Of a stretch of 37,190 nt of DNA, positions 17,624-26,884 are shown one piece after another. The notes beneath the pieces are model-generated. The model was not told the origin of the DNA and made no database searches. It was given only the letters and a program-made list of their open reading frames with translations. Within the stretch, counting starts at the first letter, position 1; the number at the start of each line of letters is the position of its first letter. The position numbers were made by a program, and so were the translations under genes. The stretch spans positions 1 through 37,190 of the forward strand of contig NZ_FQTP01000006.1 in assembly GCF_900128515.1 (NCBI RefSeq). Direction: 5' to 3'. Source of the DNA: Bathymodiolus heckerae thiotrophic gill symbiont. Lineage in GTDB: Bacteria > Pseudomonadota > Gammaproteobacteria > PS1 > Pseudothioglobaceae.

Positions 17624-18745
17624 CTAACAACTGTTATGTTCAATTAAAAGCGACTCATAAGCGCCAGACATACTGCCTTGATCAAAATTTAACTCTGCAA
17701 ACTCTCTTGCATTTTTTATCATATTACTTTTTTCTGAAAAACTCATAACACTTAATCGTTCTATAGAATTACAAATTGATTCTGGAGACAAAGGGTCACA
17801 CAAAAAACCACGCTCTTCGTCGCCAATAATAAAAGGATGATCGCAAACATTTGATGCAATCACAAAGCAACCTTCGATCATTGCTTCGCAAATAACCATT
17901 GGCAAACCTTCATAGATACTAACAAGAAGCAGGGCGTCGCTCTTTCGGTAAAGGCTTACAATATCCTTAACCTCTCCTAACCACGTCCATTTCGATGAAA
18001 GCTTAGTATTTTTAAGCAAATACTTATCCATTTCTTTTTGCATCTCTATAGATTTATCAAAACTACCATCTCTTCTGCCTGCCCACTCTACTCTTGGAAT
18101 CCAGCCATTCCGATCATAGAATAACGAGAGTGCTTTTAATAAATTAACTCCATTCTTGGGATAAGCAATACGGCCAACTACTAACAATTTAAGATTTTTA
18201 TTCTGGGTAATTGTCTGGTCTTTTGAAAGTGCTGGTATTTCGAACCCATTCAAAATTGCATGTGTTTTTTTTGAAAGTCCAGGCCGTCTCTTTAACAATC
18301 TAGCCTCATTAAAGCTATTTGCAACAACTGAATAGGCTGATAAAGATGCCAAATAGAATAAGAGTTTCTTAAGAATAGGTACAGGAGCGTTAGAAGAGCT
18401 CTCTTCACATACAATCAATCTACCCCTTACACTTCTTCCTATCATGGCCAATGCAGCATATATACTTGGCGCATGCATGGAGCTTATAACACCATCATAA
18501 TTGTGCTTTAAAATAATACTGCGTAATTGCTTCACAATATATAAAGAAAATCCATCTTTTTTCTTTTCTACAGCGTGAATTTTAATACCATAGGATTGAA
18601 ATTCTGAAGCAAAAAAATCACCCTTCGGGTTATAGATAAAGAGTTCTACTACATGCCCAAGATCTGAAAGAGATTTAGCCAAATTTCCTTTCAGTTTTTG
18701 CGCCCCTCCAGAACCCAATGAGTCAATTACAATTAGAATTTTCAT
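17624..18745 (-). CDS. Glycosyltransferase family 4
   Basis: The 373-aa GT-B enzyme opens with MKILIVIDSLGSGGAQKLKG, the family acceptor-side glycine loop. It has LLVVGRIAYPKNGVNLLKAL near 190 and SIYEGLPMVICEAMIEGCFV near 278, giving the E-x7-E donor motif. It overlaps the polymerase gene by 23 bases, so the two are translationally coupled. A role in elongating the repeat unit on the cytoplasmic side is inferred; the sugar transferred is not determinable. Confidence 0.88.
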   Translation of the reverse strand: MKILIVIDSLGSGGAQKLKGNLAKSLSDLGHVVELFIYNPKGDFFASEFQSYGIKIHAVEKKKDGFSLYIVKQLRSIILKHNYDGVISSMHAPSIYAALAMIGRSVRGRLIVCEESSSNAPVPILKKLLFYLASLSAYSVVANSFNEARLLKRRPGLSKKTHAILNGFEIPALSKDQTITQNKNLKLLVVGRIAYPKNGVNLLKALSLFYDRNGWIPRVEWAGRRDGSFDKSIEMQKEMDKYLLKNTKLSSKWTWLGEVKDIVSLYRKSDALLLVSIYEGLPMVICEAMIEGCFVIASNVCDHPFIIGDEERGFLCDPLSPESICNSIERLSVMSFSEKSNMIKNAREFAELNFDQGSMSGAYESLLIEHNSC

Positions 18746-19919
18746 GTGATTTTGATTTGTTTTTCATATATAAATAACTACCAGCAATATAAGCAATTAA
18801 TACCCAGACAATTTTTTCAGTTAATCCCTGAGCAGTTAAGTGAAAACCTAAAATTGTCGGCAACAATAAGACTGGTAAAAAATTACCAGAATATTTATAC
18901 ACCCAATAAGATGCAGACATAATTCTATACATAAATATTATATAAAGAATTAATCCTATAACTCCCGTATAAAGCATTACCTCAATAATAACGTTATGCG
19001 GACTTTCAATTGCTCCTAAGAAATTATAGGTTTGAAGATCAGCTCCAGATAAGCCATATCCAAATATAAAATTGTCTTGAATAATTGAAAGAAACTCATG
19101 CCATAAGTAAAGTCTACCACCAAGAGGGAGTGAGCTTTCTCCGTCGAATATTTTAGAAAATCTTGACACAGATAATTCAGACTGCATTAAAACATACAAT
19201 AATAAAGAAATGAAAACTAAGGTAAAAAAAGTCACAACAGCAGAAGATACCAACCCCCTCCTCTCAATAAAAACTTTTATAAAATACCATATACTAAAAC
19301 TAGCTACTAAAATTAAAACCGACGTCCTGGAGCCAGTTTTCAACATAAGCCAAAAAATAAGTGGCATAAACGCAATTAACAGCAAGTGACCCCTTCCCAA
19401 CTTTAAACGCCCTTTAATCATTATTATTATTATCAATGCTGTCGCTAGCTTTGATCCAATTTCATTGTGGCCAGCACCAAACCATGTGTACCTAAGATCT
19501 TGGTTAATTTCCAATCCAATACCAAGAAAAAATAAAATAGATACAGTAATAATACCCAAAGAAAATACCAACAAACCCTTCTCTAAAACTACAGGGTCTC
19601 TTTTGGTATGATTTAAAATTAAAATAAATAATAATATGTTTAACATGAATTCTATGTCAACAATTCTAGATGAATATGCATTTATATTAATCAAACTAAC
19701 TATGGTTAGCCATATAATAATCAATATTAAGGGGGTGGTAAAATGCTTATTTAGAGCACAAGAGTACTTATATTTAATAACAGATATCAAATATAAGATG
19801 GCGGCTATTTTTGAAACTGAAACAAGAAATATTGAAATATTAATATTAATATTCTCCATGCCTAGTAAAAAACAGTACAAATATAAGGCAATATTTTGAA
19901 AAGAAGTAAAAACTCTCAT
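18723..19919 (-). CDS. wzy: Wzy-like O-antigen/capsule polymerase (polytopic membrane protein)
   Basis: The 398-aa protein is hydrophobic throughout, with about ten to twelve membrane segments. A soluble loop in the second half contains GGRLYLWHEFLSIIQDNFIFGYGLSG and SPHNVIIEVMLYTGVIGLILY, which matches the O-antigen ligase/polymerase (Wzy/WaaL) superfamily pattern (R...W...G.G....HN...e...G..G). It would join repeat units in the periplasm. Wzy and WaaL cannot be separated firmly by eye; the location in the middle of the cluster favours Wzy. Confidence 0.78.
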   Translation of the reverse strand: MRVFTSFQNIALYLYCFLLGMENININISIFLVSVSKIAAILYLISVIKYKYSCALNKHFTTPLILIIIWLTIVSLININAYSSRIVDIEFMLNILLFILILNHTKRDPVVLEKGLLVFSLGIITVSILFFLGIGLEINQDLRYTWFGAGHNEIGSKLATALIIIIMIKGRLKLGRGHLLLIAFMPLIFWLMLKTGSRTSVLILVASFSIWYFIKVFIERRGLVSSAVVTFFTLVFISLLLYVLMQSELSVSRFSKIFDGESSLPLGGRLYLWHEFLSIIQDNFIFGYGLSGADLQTYNFLGAIESPHNVIIEVMLYTGVIGLILYIIFMYRIMSASYWVYKYSGNFLPVLLLPTILGFHLTAQGLTEKIVWVLIAYIAGSYLYMKNKSKSHENSNCN

Positions 19920-19957
19920 TATATTATTAACTTCATTTTTTGTTTATAACGCTATTC

Positions 19958-20905
19958 CTAATACAAATTAATATTTTCAAATTTGGATCCAAAGGCTTCT
20001 GCATATCTAACAAGAGATGTTCTAGGGCCAATCAATTTTTTTGATTCTGACAGCATCTCCATCTCAAGAATAATATTATCGCTACACAATACAACCAATC
20101 CTCTTGAAATATTTGTTAACATTAATTCAAGTTCATTTTTTGCTTTTATATCTGCACTAAAACCAGGGTGTAACTTTATAACACCTCCATCAGGCATTCT
20201 ATCAACTAAAGCTTTTAACATGGATTCCCATTGATTATGGGCAACTCGCCGAGGAGCCGGGGTAAGTCCAATAGTTTTAATACCTGTAAGTTTTGGTTTG
20301 TATTTTAACAAGGCGACACTATAATCATTTAAAATTTTACGCTTACAGTTTGGAGCTAGAGGAAAAACATCGGGAAGTATTCCGATAAAAGCTAAAGCAT
20401 CATCACGAAAATAATCTTTAAAATCATTCCTCCTGCTATTTCTATACCTTAGCCTACTTTTCCAAATATTTAACTGATTAGCGGTATAAGGCTTATAGAG
20501 CCCATAAGACAACCACCCTTCTTCAAGATAAATATGACCTGCACACAAGGGCAAACATAGCAATCCTTCTACATCTGGATAGTTCCATGAAGTGTATAAT
20601 AAAAAACGATCATTATTCTTCCTAACCACATTTGCAATACGCCTACCAAATGGGGTTTTTCCAAAAATTTTTGTATATATTACGTCATACCACCTGGGTG
20701 GCGGATTAATGGGTTTTTTTTCTATAATAGATGTATCTGTATTGCGCATGGAAATACAAACTATTTTATCTGACTGAATGCCATATGTATCAATAATGAT
20801 ACGTACAATCATAGCCACTACCGGGTTGCTAATCATAAACACATGCTGATAATCATTATCAATAGCATATTGAATACCGCTTGGTACAAGAGTCTTTTTA
20901 TTCAA
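19958..20905 (-). CDS. Putative glycosyltransferase, weak likeness to sialyl-/polysialyltransferases
   Basis: About 315 aa, no transmembrane segment. I see HIYLEEGWLSYG near residue 130, VIKLHPGF near 245 and IGPRTSLVRYAEAFGSKF near the C-terminus. The pattern of an acidic E-[ED]-G-x-x-S-Y, an H-P pair and a late G-x-x-S-S/T-x-x-x-x-A segment recalls GT-B sialyl- and polysialyltransferases, so a nonulosonate transferase role is plausible in this cluster. The likeness is by eye only. I prefer the TTG at 20905 behind AGGGGTGG; a TTG at 20920 overlaps the upstream stop. No ATG is available near the start. Confidence 0.5.
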   Translation of the reverse strand: MNKKTLVPSGIQYAIDNDYQHVFMISNPVVAMIVRIIIDTYGIQSDKIVCISMRNTDTSIIEKKPINPPPRWYDVIYTKIFGKTPFGRRIANVVRKNNDRFLLYTSWNYPDVEGLLCLPLCAGHIYLEEGWLSYGLYKPYTANQLNIWKSRLRYRNSRRNDFKDYFRDDALAFIGILPDVFPLAPNCKRKILNDYSVALLKYKPKLTGIKTIGLTPAPRRVAHNQWESMLKALVDRMPDGGVIKLHPGFSADIKAKNELELMLTNISRGLVVLCSDNIILEMEMLSESKKLIGPRTSLVRYAEAFGSKFENINLY

Positions 20906-20912
20906 ACCACCC

Positions 20913-21683
20913 CTATTCAATTAAAAAAAATTTAGCACGCTTAAGCCAAGGTTTTATATCGTAAAGCCTCCAAAACAAAAAAGAATAAATCTTGTCATTT
21001 ACACTTTTCTGACGCTTTTTCAAGTTGAGGCTTTTTACACTTGTTGCAGCTTTATAAATTTGAGAAATAGAGAGGTCATATTTAAATTGTTCAATATCCT
21101 CATAACTCATAGTGTCAGGATGGAGGCATATAGTCCACACCCCATATTTTTTTTTCTTTACACTCCATAATTGTTGCGGAATAAAATAAAAGCTTCTTTC
21201 GTAGAAAGGGTATTGAGCAATACCGTCGCTAACTATATTAATATTTGTCTCACAAAGTAAAGCCCGCAATGTTTTACTATCAAAGCTATGCGAAGGAGCC
21301 ACCCAAACTTTTGGATCAAATCCATTTTTACGAAATACGTCTATTGATTTTCTTATTTTTTCTTGTTGCTTCTTAAATGTCAAGCCTGCAAATTCACTTC
21401 TATCATAGTAAGGGAAAAGTAGCTCTTTTCGATTTACTTTATGATACAAATGCTGGTATCCATGCATAGCAATTTCCCAACCTTTGTCCTCCCACTCTTT
21501 AATTAATTTCCAAAAATTAGGATTTAACTCTTGATACATAAGATCTGGATCTCTATTGTCAGGCGTTACTGCAACAATTGGAACAATGCCATACTGCTGA
21601 AATATTTCCTCAATAGCCTTCCATTTTTTAGTATCCATAAATGAAGTGGCATCATCAAGTCTAAATATATATCTAGCTTTCAT
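20913..21683 (-). CDS. Polysaccharide deacetylase-like protein (DUF2334 type)
   Basis: The 256-aa product has a NodB-like fold pattern: FRLDDAT at residues 7-13, PIVAVTPDN near 35, EIAMHGYQHLYH near 70 (the metal-binding H-x3-H pair), VWVAPSHSFD near 127 and ICLHPDTM near 185. This fits the DUF2334/polysaccharide deacetylase group. It lacks a signal peptide, so it is likely cytoplasmic and may act on a nucleotide- or lipid-linked sugar. Removal of an N- or O-acetyl group from a cluster sugar is inferred. It starts 12 bases after the GT2 fusion gene. Confidence 0.78.
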   Translation of the reverse strand: MKARYIFRLDDATSFMDTKKWKAIEEIFQQYGIVPIVAVTPDNRDPDLMYQELNPNFWKLIKEWEDKGWEIAMHGYQHLYHKVNRKELLFPYYDRSEFAGLTFKKQQEKIRKSIDVFRKNGFDPKVWVAPSHSFDSKTLRALLCETNINIVSDGIAQYPFYERSFYFIPQQLWSVKKKKYGVWTICLHPDTMSYEDIEQFKYDLSISQIYKAATSVKSLNLKKRQKSVNDKIYSFLFWRLYDIKPWLKRAKFFLIE

Positions 21684-21695
21684 TTTTTTGCCATT

Positions 21696-23093
21696 TTATT
21701 TATTTTTTAAATTTAAAAAATCAAGCGTATCAGATGTCTTTACTTGGATGCTTTCATCGGGTGACATCTCAACATATCCTATTTTTTCGCCAAACACTCC
21801 ATGTGTTTTTAACACTTGCCACCAAGTTGAAATAATTGAACCATTAAAATGATATAGACGCTCTCGATCAAACGTTAAGTCTTGAAAACGCCCTGGATTC
21901 AAAAGATTTAGTCCATCTTCTCCATGAGAAAATATTGGCTCTCTCTCCTCTTGAACCGATACCACTGAGTCACTTTCTGTAATTCTAAGTACATCTAAAA
22001 CTGTATCAATATGCTTAGTTTGACGACATACCGCATGAAGATTTAGGAATGTTATTACATCTGGAGCAAAGCCCTTTATGTTTTCATAATAATCCCCGGC
22101 ATCAAGCATAAAGCTCTGAATTGGTATATCTCTGGACATCTTTGTATTTTTAGATCGCTTTAGTCGTAAATGCTTTGGAACTTTACCCTCATCCTCTAAG
22201 CGCTTAGAGTAGTCTAATACATTTTGACTCTCAGACGAAACAACTACATCGTTTATTTTGTCTGATCTAGCCGCAACAAGAATAGCCTTCTCAAGCAGGG
22301 AGTGCCCATCAAACTCCCGATAAGGCACATTCTCAAAATTAGGGTATGATTCACGAACCGGAATTATAGCTATACAAGTTATGTCATAATCCCCTTCCAA
22401 CCCTTCGCTAATACGTTTAAATATTCCATTGCGCGCATCAAGAAGTCGTTTAGAGTCGCGACTCATTGAATCTCCATGTTGTCGATAGTAAAATATTGGA
22501 ATGTTTAAGCTCGCTGCTCCGATACGATTGAACAATTTATACCAAAGATCCCATCCATCTTGAGCACTAACAGATTCAGAATACCCTCCAACATTTTTTA
22601 GTGCACGCGTATTAAACATTGTGCACGCTCCATGAGGAGCTAGATGTCCTGCCATATCCTCTACACCTAGCTTATGACGATATTCCATATCTAATATTTT
22701 TCCATCTATATCTACATAGAAATAATTTCCATAAACCATGCCTATATCGGGATTATTTTCTAACTTTGTTACCATACTCAAAAGAGCAGTTTCATCTAGC
22801 CAATCATCTGCATCTAGTCGCACCATATATTTACCATTAGCACGCCCTAAGATATAATTTGATAACTTTTGTAAACCAAGTGGTTTGTGATTTTTAACAA
22901 AAGTAATACGATTCAATTCTTTACGACTAAATTCTTCGGCGATAGTAGATGTGTCATCAGTAGATGCCTCATCAACAATAATCAACTCCCAATTAGTATA
23001 CAGTTGAGATAGAATGCTTTCAACACACTGCGTTAAAAAACAACCGTAATTTCTACACGGTACATAAATTGTCACAAGTGGGTTAGAAGACAT
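21696..23093 (-). CDS. GT2 glycosyltransferase fused to a CMP-sugar synthetase (NeuA-like) domain
   Basis: The 465-aa protein has two parts. Residues 1 to about 235 are a GT-A family 2 glycosyltransferase: VTIYVPCRNYGCFLTQCVES, ELIIVDEASTDDT, VRLDADDWLDE (the DxD region near 92) and HGDSMS. From about residue 238 a second domain starts with IAIIPVRESYPNFENVPYRE and continues with NDVVVSSES, FLNLHAVCRQ and RLYHFNGSIIST, following the outline of CMP-nonulosonate synthetases. The nucleotide loop lacks the usual Gly/Ser/Lys residues of PARGGSKRIPRKN. A bifunctional GT/CMP-synthetase would activate and transfer a sugar. Such fusions are known (for example NeuA-CgtA in Campylobacter). Confidence 0.75.
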   Translation of the reverse strand: MSSNPLVTIYVPCRNYGCFLTQCVESILSQLYTNWELIIVDEASTDDTSTIAEEFSRKELNRITFVKNHKPLGLQKLSNYILGRANGKYMVRLDADDWLDETALLSMVTKLENNPDIGMVYGNYFYVDIDGKILDMEYRHKLGVEDMAGHLAPHGACTMFNTRALKNVGGYSESVSAQDGWDLWYKLFNRIGAASLNIPIFYYRQHGDSMSRDSKRLLDARNGIFKRISEGLEGDYDITCIAIIPVRESYPNFENVPYREFDGHSLLEKAILVAARSDKINDVVVSSESQNVLDYSKRLEDEGKVPKHLRLKRSKNTKMSRDIPIQSFMLDAGDYYENIKGFAPDVITFLNLHAVCRQTKHIDTVLDVLRITESDSVVSVQEEREPIFSHGEDGLNLLNPGRFQDLTFDRERLYHFNGSIISTWWQVLKTHGVFGEKIGYVEMSPDESIQVKTSDTLDFLNLKNK

Positions 23094-23105
23094 TAATAAT
23101 CACCT

Positions 23106-24818
23106 TTATTCTAAGTTATAATCTATACCATTAATAATTGCACAATAAGGCTCAAGATCACGCATTGCTTTAGCCCCTATTAAAAGGTATGCATCTCTAG
23201 CGTCAGTTCCATGCGCAGGTCGAAGACATATTAAATCTTTGAACTGTATTAGTTCACCTGCATTAATATGTCGATTTACATAAACTCCGCGACGAAAAGA
23301 TATTTCATGCTTATTATCTAGTTCACTTTGCTGAGGAATTTTTATCCCGTCACCCCGCAACGTAACAATTTTGGATACATCCGACTTTAATTGCAATACT
23401 TCTTCAGCGACAAGTGACACTTGATGATCTCGAAATGTTTTACCTTTACGAAAATCGGTAAAATGAAATTCTAACACGTCAGCACCCATAGCTGCAGCAC
23501 CACGAAGTGCTGCCATTCCAATAGTATGATCAGAATATCCCACTGCAAGTCCAGTAGTCGATCTAAGGGAGTCCATCACCAATAAATTAGCATCGCTATC
23601 GGGAATAGGGTACATAGATGTACACTGCATAATGCAAAGCATATCTGCTTCGGAATAAATAGAATTTATACTTTGAATATACTTAACTGTCTGCAATACT
23701 TCATCCATTGACGACAAGCCAGTGGAAAGCAAAATAGGCTTACCCCTAAGAGCAAACTCTCGAAGTAATGGCCATGCAGTCATGTCTCCAGAGCCTATTT
23801 TGTAAAAGTCAAGATATGGATCGATCCAATCTAGCATTTCCATACTCCACACAGAAGCAAGATAGATCACACCAGATTTACGACACATTTTAGCTAAAAA
23901 TATATGCTGAGCCTTGGTTAGCTCAAATTTCTTAAAATGCGAGTTTCGATCAGGACTTTCGACAGGGCTAACCAATGTATCGGCATTGTATAATTGTAAT
24001 TTCACACAATCAGAACCAGAGTCAATAGCTTGAATTACCATGCTTTTTGCTACACTAAAGTCGCCTTCATGATTACCTCCAATTTCGGCAATAAGCATAG
24101 GTCCAGATTCGCCCTTCCACAGTGACAGGGTATCATTTCTGGTTGCAGCATTATAAATTTGTTTTAAATTTAACATGGATAAAGATGTTTTAGATCGGTA
24201 AGCAATCTTATTTGCTAATTTGATATCTTTCAAAGTATCAATAGCTAAATGCAAGCCAGAAGCCTCTGGGCATTCTTGATTGATATAAACATATCTATCT
24301 CCAAATTCAGAATTATCATACAAGTAAGACGTAACATGCTCGTGATGTCCAGAATCTTCCATACGTGAAACAACTATACGATAGAAATCAACCTTCATGA
24401 TTTCTATACTCATTCCATACGGGAATGTTCTACCTGGAACATTTGTCACAAAGTCATACTGAGCGGTATCTGCTATTGCCAACATAGCATGTAAAGAGTT
24501 GATATCGACAAATAGATTGTCTCCATTGATACGAACAGCATAATCCCAATTATACGAATCAGCACAAGATAAAAAACGACTAGACACATCATTTAAACTC
24601 CCTCTGAAGCATTTAATTCCAGCTCTTTGGCAGTAGGATGCTATCGGATTGTCACTTTTATCTATAGAAGTCGCCACTACCAAAGGCCTTGAGGATGCAG
24701 CCAATTGAACTCGCTCTACAATATAACTTAATATTGTTCGACCCTGGATTTCAGTAAGTATCTTTCCTAGCAAACGCCTTGAATTATATCGGCACAGTAT
24801 AATAATTCCAATTTTCAT
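23106..24818 (-). CDS. Cytidylyltransferase-nonulosonate synthase fusion (SpsF-like + NeuB-like + SAF)
   Basis: The 570-aa protein joins three domains. Residues 1 to about 230 begin GIIILCRYNSRRLLGKILTE and have RINGDNLFVD, as in SpsF/KdsB-type cytidylyltransferases. From about 240 a NeuB-type barrel follows: MLIAEIGGNHEGDFSVAKSM, CVKLQLYNADTL, YKIGSGDMT, LLSTGLSSMDEV and VGYSDHTIGMAALRGA. The usual EKHFT is EFHFT here, with the following RDHQVS intact. The last 65 residues form an antifreeze-like SAF domain (RRGVYVNRHINAGE...IGAKAMRDLE). It should condense PEP with a six-carbon amino sugar and activate the product with CTP. The substrate is unknown. It overlaps the acetyltransferase gene by 4 bases. 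Confidence 0.82.
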   Translation of the reverse strand: MKIGIIILCRYNSRRLLGKILTEIQGRTILSYIVERVQLAASSRPLVVATSIDKSDNPIASYCQRAGIKCFRGSLNDVSSRFLSCADSYNWDYAVRINGDNLFVDINSLHAMLAIADTAQYDFVTNVPGRTFPYGMSIEIMKVDFYRIVVSRMEDSGHHEHVTSYLYDNSEFGDRYVYINQECPEASGLHLAIDTLKDIKLANKIAYRSKTSLSMLNLKQIYNAATRNDTLSLWKGESGPMLIAEIGGNHEGDFSVAKSMVIQAIDSGSDCVKLQLYNADTLVSPVESPDRNSHFKKFELTKAQHIFLAKMCRKSGVIYLASVWSMEMLDWIDPYLDFYKIGSGDMTAWPLLREFALRGKPILLSTGLSSMDEVLQTVKYIQSINSIYSEADMLCIMQCTSMYPIPDSDANLLVMDSLRSTTGLAVGYSDHTIGMAALRGAAAMGADVLEFHFTDFRKGKTFRDHQVSLVAEEVLQLKSDVSKIVTLRGDGIKIPQQSELDNKHEISFRRGVYVNRHINAGELIQFKDLICLRPAHGTDARDAYLLIGAKAMRDLEPYCAIINGIDYNLE

Positions 24819-25369
24819 TTACGCTTTCCTATGATTGTAGCTGGCGTACCACCTACAATAGTATATGGTGGCACATCTTTTTTAACAACAGAGCCTGCGG
24901 CTATAATGGCTCCATCTCCAATAGAGATGCCGCTGAGTATCACAGAATGGGATCCAACCCATACATCCGACCCTATTTGTATAGGGCTTGAAATATTAAG
25001 CTGTTTATTCATAACATTTTTTTTATCAGTCCCGTGATTACTATCAACAATATACACAAATGGAGCAATCATACAATCTTCACCAATAGTAATCATAGAG
25101 GATGCATAAATGAAGGTATTGAAGCCAATAGTTGTTCGAGAGCCGATAAAAACTTCTGACTTTTCATTACATGGACAAATATGCGCTCCAGTCTTAACAA
25201 TAACATCTTTAAAGAGATGTATATTTTTTGGATAACGCAGCAATTTTGCCCCAAAATAAATTATAGTATCTGAGTGGAGCTTGACGCCACGAAACTTATG
25301 TCTAATATTTTGGAGACGAGTCAACCAAGTGGGTGGCAAATGTTTACGTAACTGCGTATTAGGGATCAT
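24815..25369 (-). CDS. Hexapeptide-repeat acetyltransferase (WcaF/maltose-acetyltransferase type)
   Basis: The 184-aa protein is a left-handed beta-helix acyltransferase. Hexapeptide turns run through IGSRTTIGFNTFIYASSMITIGEDCMI, then YIVDSNHGTD (the catalytic His region), IQIGSDVWVGSHSVILSGI and IGDGAIIAAGSVVKKDV, and it ends PPYTIVGGTPATIIGKRK. It acts in the cytoplasm with acetyl-CoA. It is translationally coupled to the synthase fusion downstream, so O- or N-acetylation of the second nonulosonate or its precursor is a reasonable guess. Confidence 0.85.
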   Translation of the reverse strand: MIPNTQLRKHLPPTWLTRLQNIRHKFRGVKLHSDTIIYFGAKLLRYPKNIHLFKDVIVKTGAHICPCNEKSEVFIGSRTTIGFNTFIYASSMITIGEDCMIAPFVYIVDSNHGTDKKNVMNKQLNISSPIQIGSDVWVGSHSVILSGISIGDGAIIAAGSVVKKDVPPYTIVGGTPATIIGKRK

Positions 25370-25374
25370 AAATA

Positions 25375-26865
25375 TTATTTTGTAAAAAACTGCTCTAAAA
25401 GATGTGTCACACCTTCAAATTCAGACTTAACAAAAGTTTTGTCTAAATAATGAGAAAACCTGTTTTGTGCACTATGATTTTGACATCCTGGCACGGCGTA
25501 TAATTCTTTTTCAGATAATAGAAAATTGATAATTTCCCTTGTCTCTGATATTCTTTTCTTCGTAATATTTTCAAAGGAAAAATTGTCACTCCATGATGTA
25601 ATATTTGGACAACCATTAAACCAAGAGTCTCCAAATATTAAGGCTTTCTTATTCATTACTGCAGCCTCCAATGCAACACTACCGCTAATAGTTGCGACAA
25701 AAATACTATGCTTTACCAACTCTAAGGAATTTATATTTTCAGAAACCAATTTCACTCCATTAACATTTTTAATAAGGTCATAAAACAATGGACTTCTTCC
25801 ACGAGAGCCTTTATCAGCCATATAAAATTGCGATGGATGTTCTTTGACAAAAATATCAACATCATCTGGTAATTGCTTTCTTAGCCTAATTATAGCAATA
25901 ACTTGGTCGTGAAAATCTCCACCATCCGGATTAGTTGTTCTTTCAGGTTCAAAGTGAAGTGCATAATAAACATATTTTTTCGCTAAATCTACAGATTCCT
26001 GCTTTCTTTTAAACTCATTAAGTAAATTTTTCTTCCGTAATCTCTTAATTTTTGACCTGCCAAAAAAACCTATTCTGAATGGATTGATATGATAATAGTC
26101 CTTCTTATAAGACATACGAATTTGAAACCAGGACTCCTTAATAAGAACCATACACCCTGTTTTAATAAAAGTAATAACGCTATTTACCCACTTCGATTGA
26201 AGTCTTTGAGATTTCATATAAGATAGCTCGTAATTATCTCTAGATTTTATATTCGTAATAGAGTCTATGTAATTAAGCACATCACCTTCTATACGTTTAG
26301 ACAAGCTTTTATCAATTTTTATTTTATTTTTCTGTCGAACTCCTGACTTAATATATTGTAAAAACAATAATGGAACTGGCATCCAGGTATTAAATTTAAC
26401 AATCTCTATGTCTAAATATATGCATATTTCATATAATAAATATTGCGCATGAGAATGAGGGTTTTCCACCACAACCAAAGCATCCGGCTGAGACTCCTCT
26501 ACCCTCTTCAATATCCAAATAGCTAATTTATTAAAAATAGCCTCTCTATCTATTCTTCCAAAGGTGCCATATAAGTCAAGCCTATCCATCATCTTTAAAC
26601 ATCTATCCTTAGCGCGTAAATAGTGTTTAGATGAAAAAAATTCAATATTTTCACCATTGTAATTAATATTTTTTATATTTTGTTGATAATGAACAAAGTC
26701 CAACATCCGAACAACAACATCCCCTCCGAAAACCTTAGTTGCTTTATGGTAATGACAATCATCACCAAGCCATAATACTGGTTTTGCAACACCTCTTTCA
26801 TATAGGTCGATAGCGGAATCTAGCCAAACTTTATTACCGGTCATGCAATAGCAGTATTTTTTCAT
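25375..26865 (-). CDS. Capsule-type GT-B glycosyltransferase (KpsS/KpsC-like)
   Basis: The 496-aa protein lacks membrane segments. The C-terminal half has YYALHFEPERTTNPDGGDF near 307, IFVKEHPSQF near 345 and VATISGSVALEAAVMNKKAL near 400, the sequence outline of capsule polysaccharide biosynthesis proteins of the KpsS/KpsC type. Some of these use CMP-linked 2-keto sugars (Kdo). Lying directly after pseI and before the second nonulosonate genes, it is a good candidate for a pseudaminate or related transferase; that is inference. The N-terminal 250 residues have no motif I recognise. Confidence 0.7.
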   Translation of the reverse strand: MKKYCYCMTGNKVWLDSAIDLYERGVAKPVLWLGDDCHYHKATKVFGGDVVVRMLDFVHYQQNIKNINYNGENIEFFSSKHYLRAKDRCLKMMDRLDLYGTFGRIDREAIFNKLAIWILKRVEESQPDALVVVENPHSHAQYLLYEICIYLDIEIVKFNTWMPVPLLFLQYIKSGVRQKNKIKIDKSLSKRIEGDVLNYIDSITNIKSRDNYELSYMKSQRLQSKWVNSVITFIKTGCMVLIKESWFQIRMSYKKDYYHINPFRIGFFGRSKIKRLRKKNLLNEFKRKQESVDLAKKYVYYALHFEPERTTNPDGGDFHDQVIAIIRLRKQLPDDVDIFVKEHPSQFYMADKGSRGRSPLFYDLIKNVNGVKLVSENINSLELVKHSIFVATISGSVALEAAVMNKKALIFGDSWFNGCPNITSWSDNFSFENITKKRISETREIINFLLSEKELYAVPGCQNHSAQNRFSHYLDKTFVKSEFEGVTHLLEQFFTK

Positions 26866-26884
26866 GTAAAAATCTTCCTTTCTT

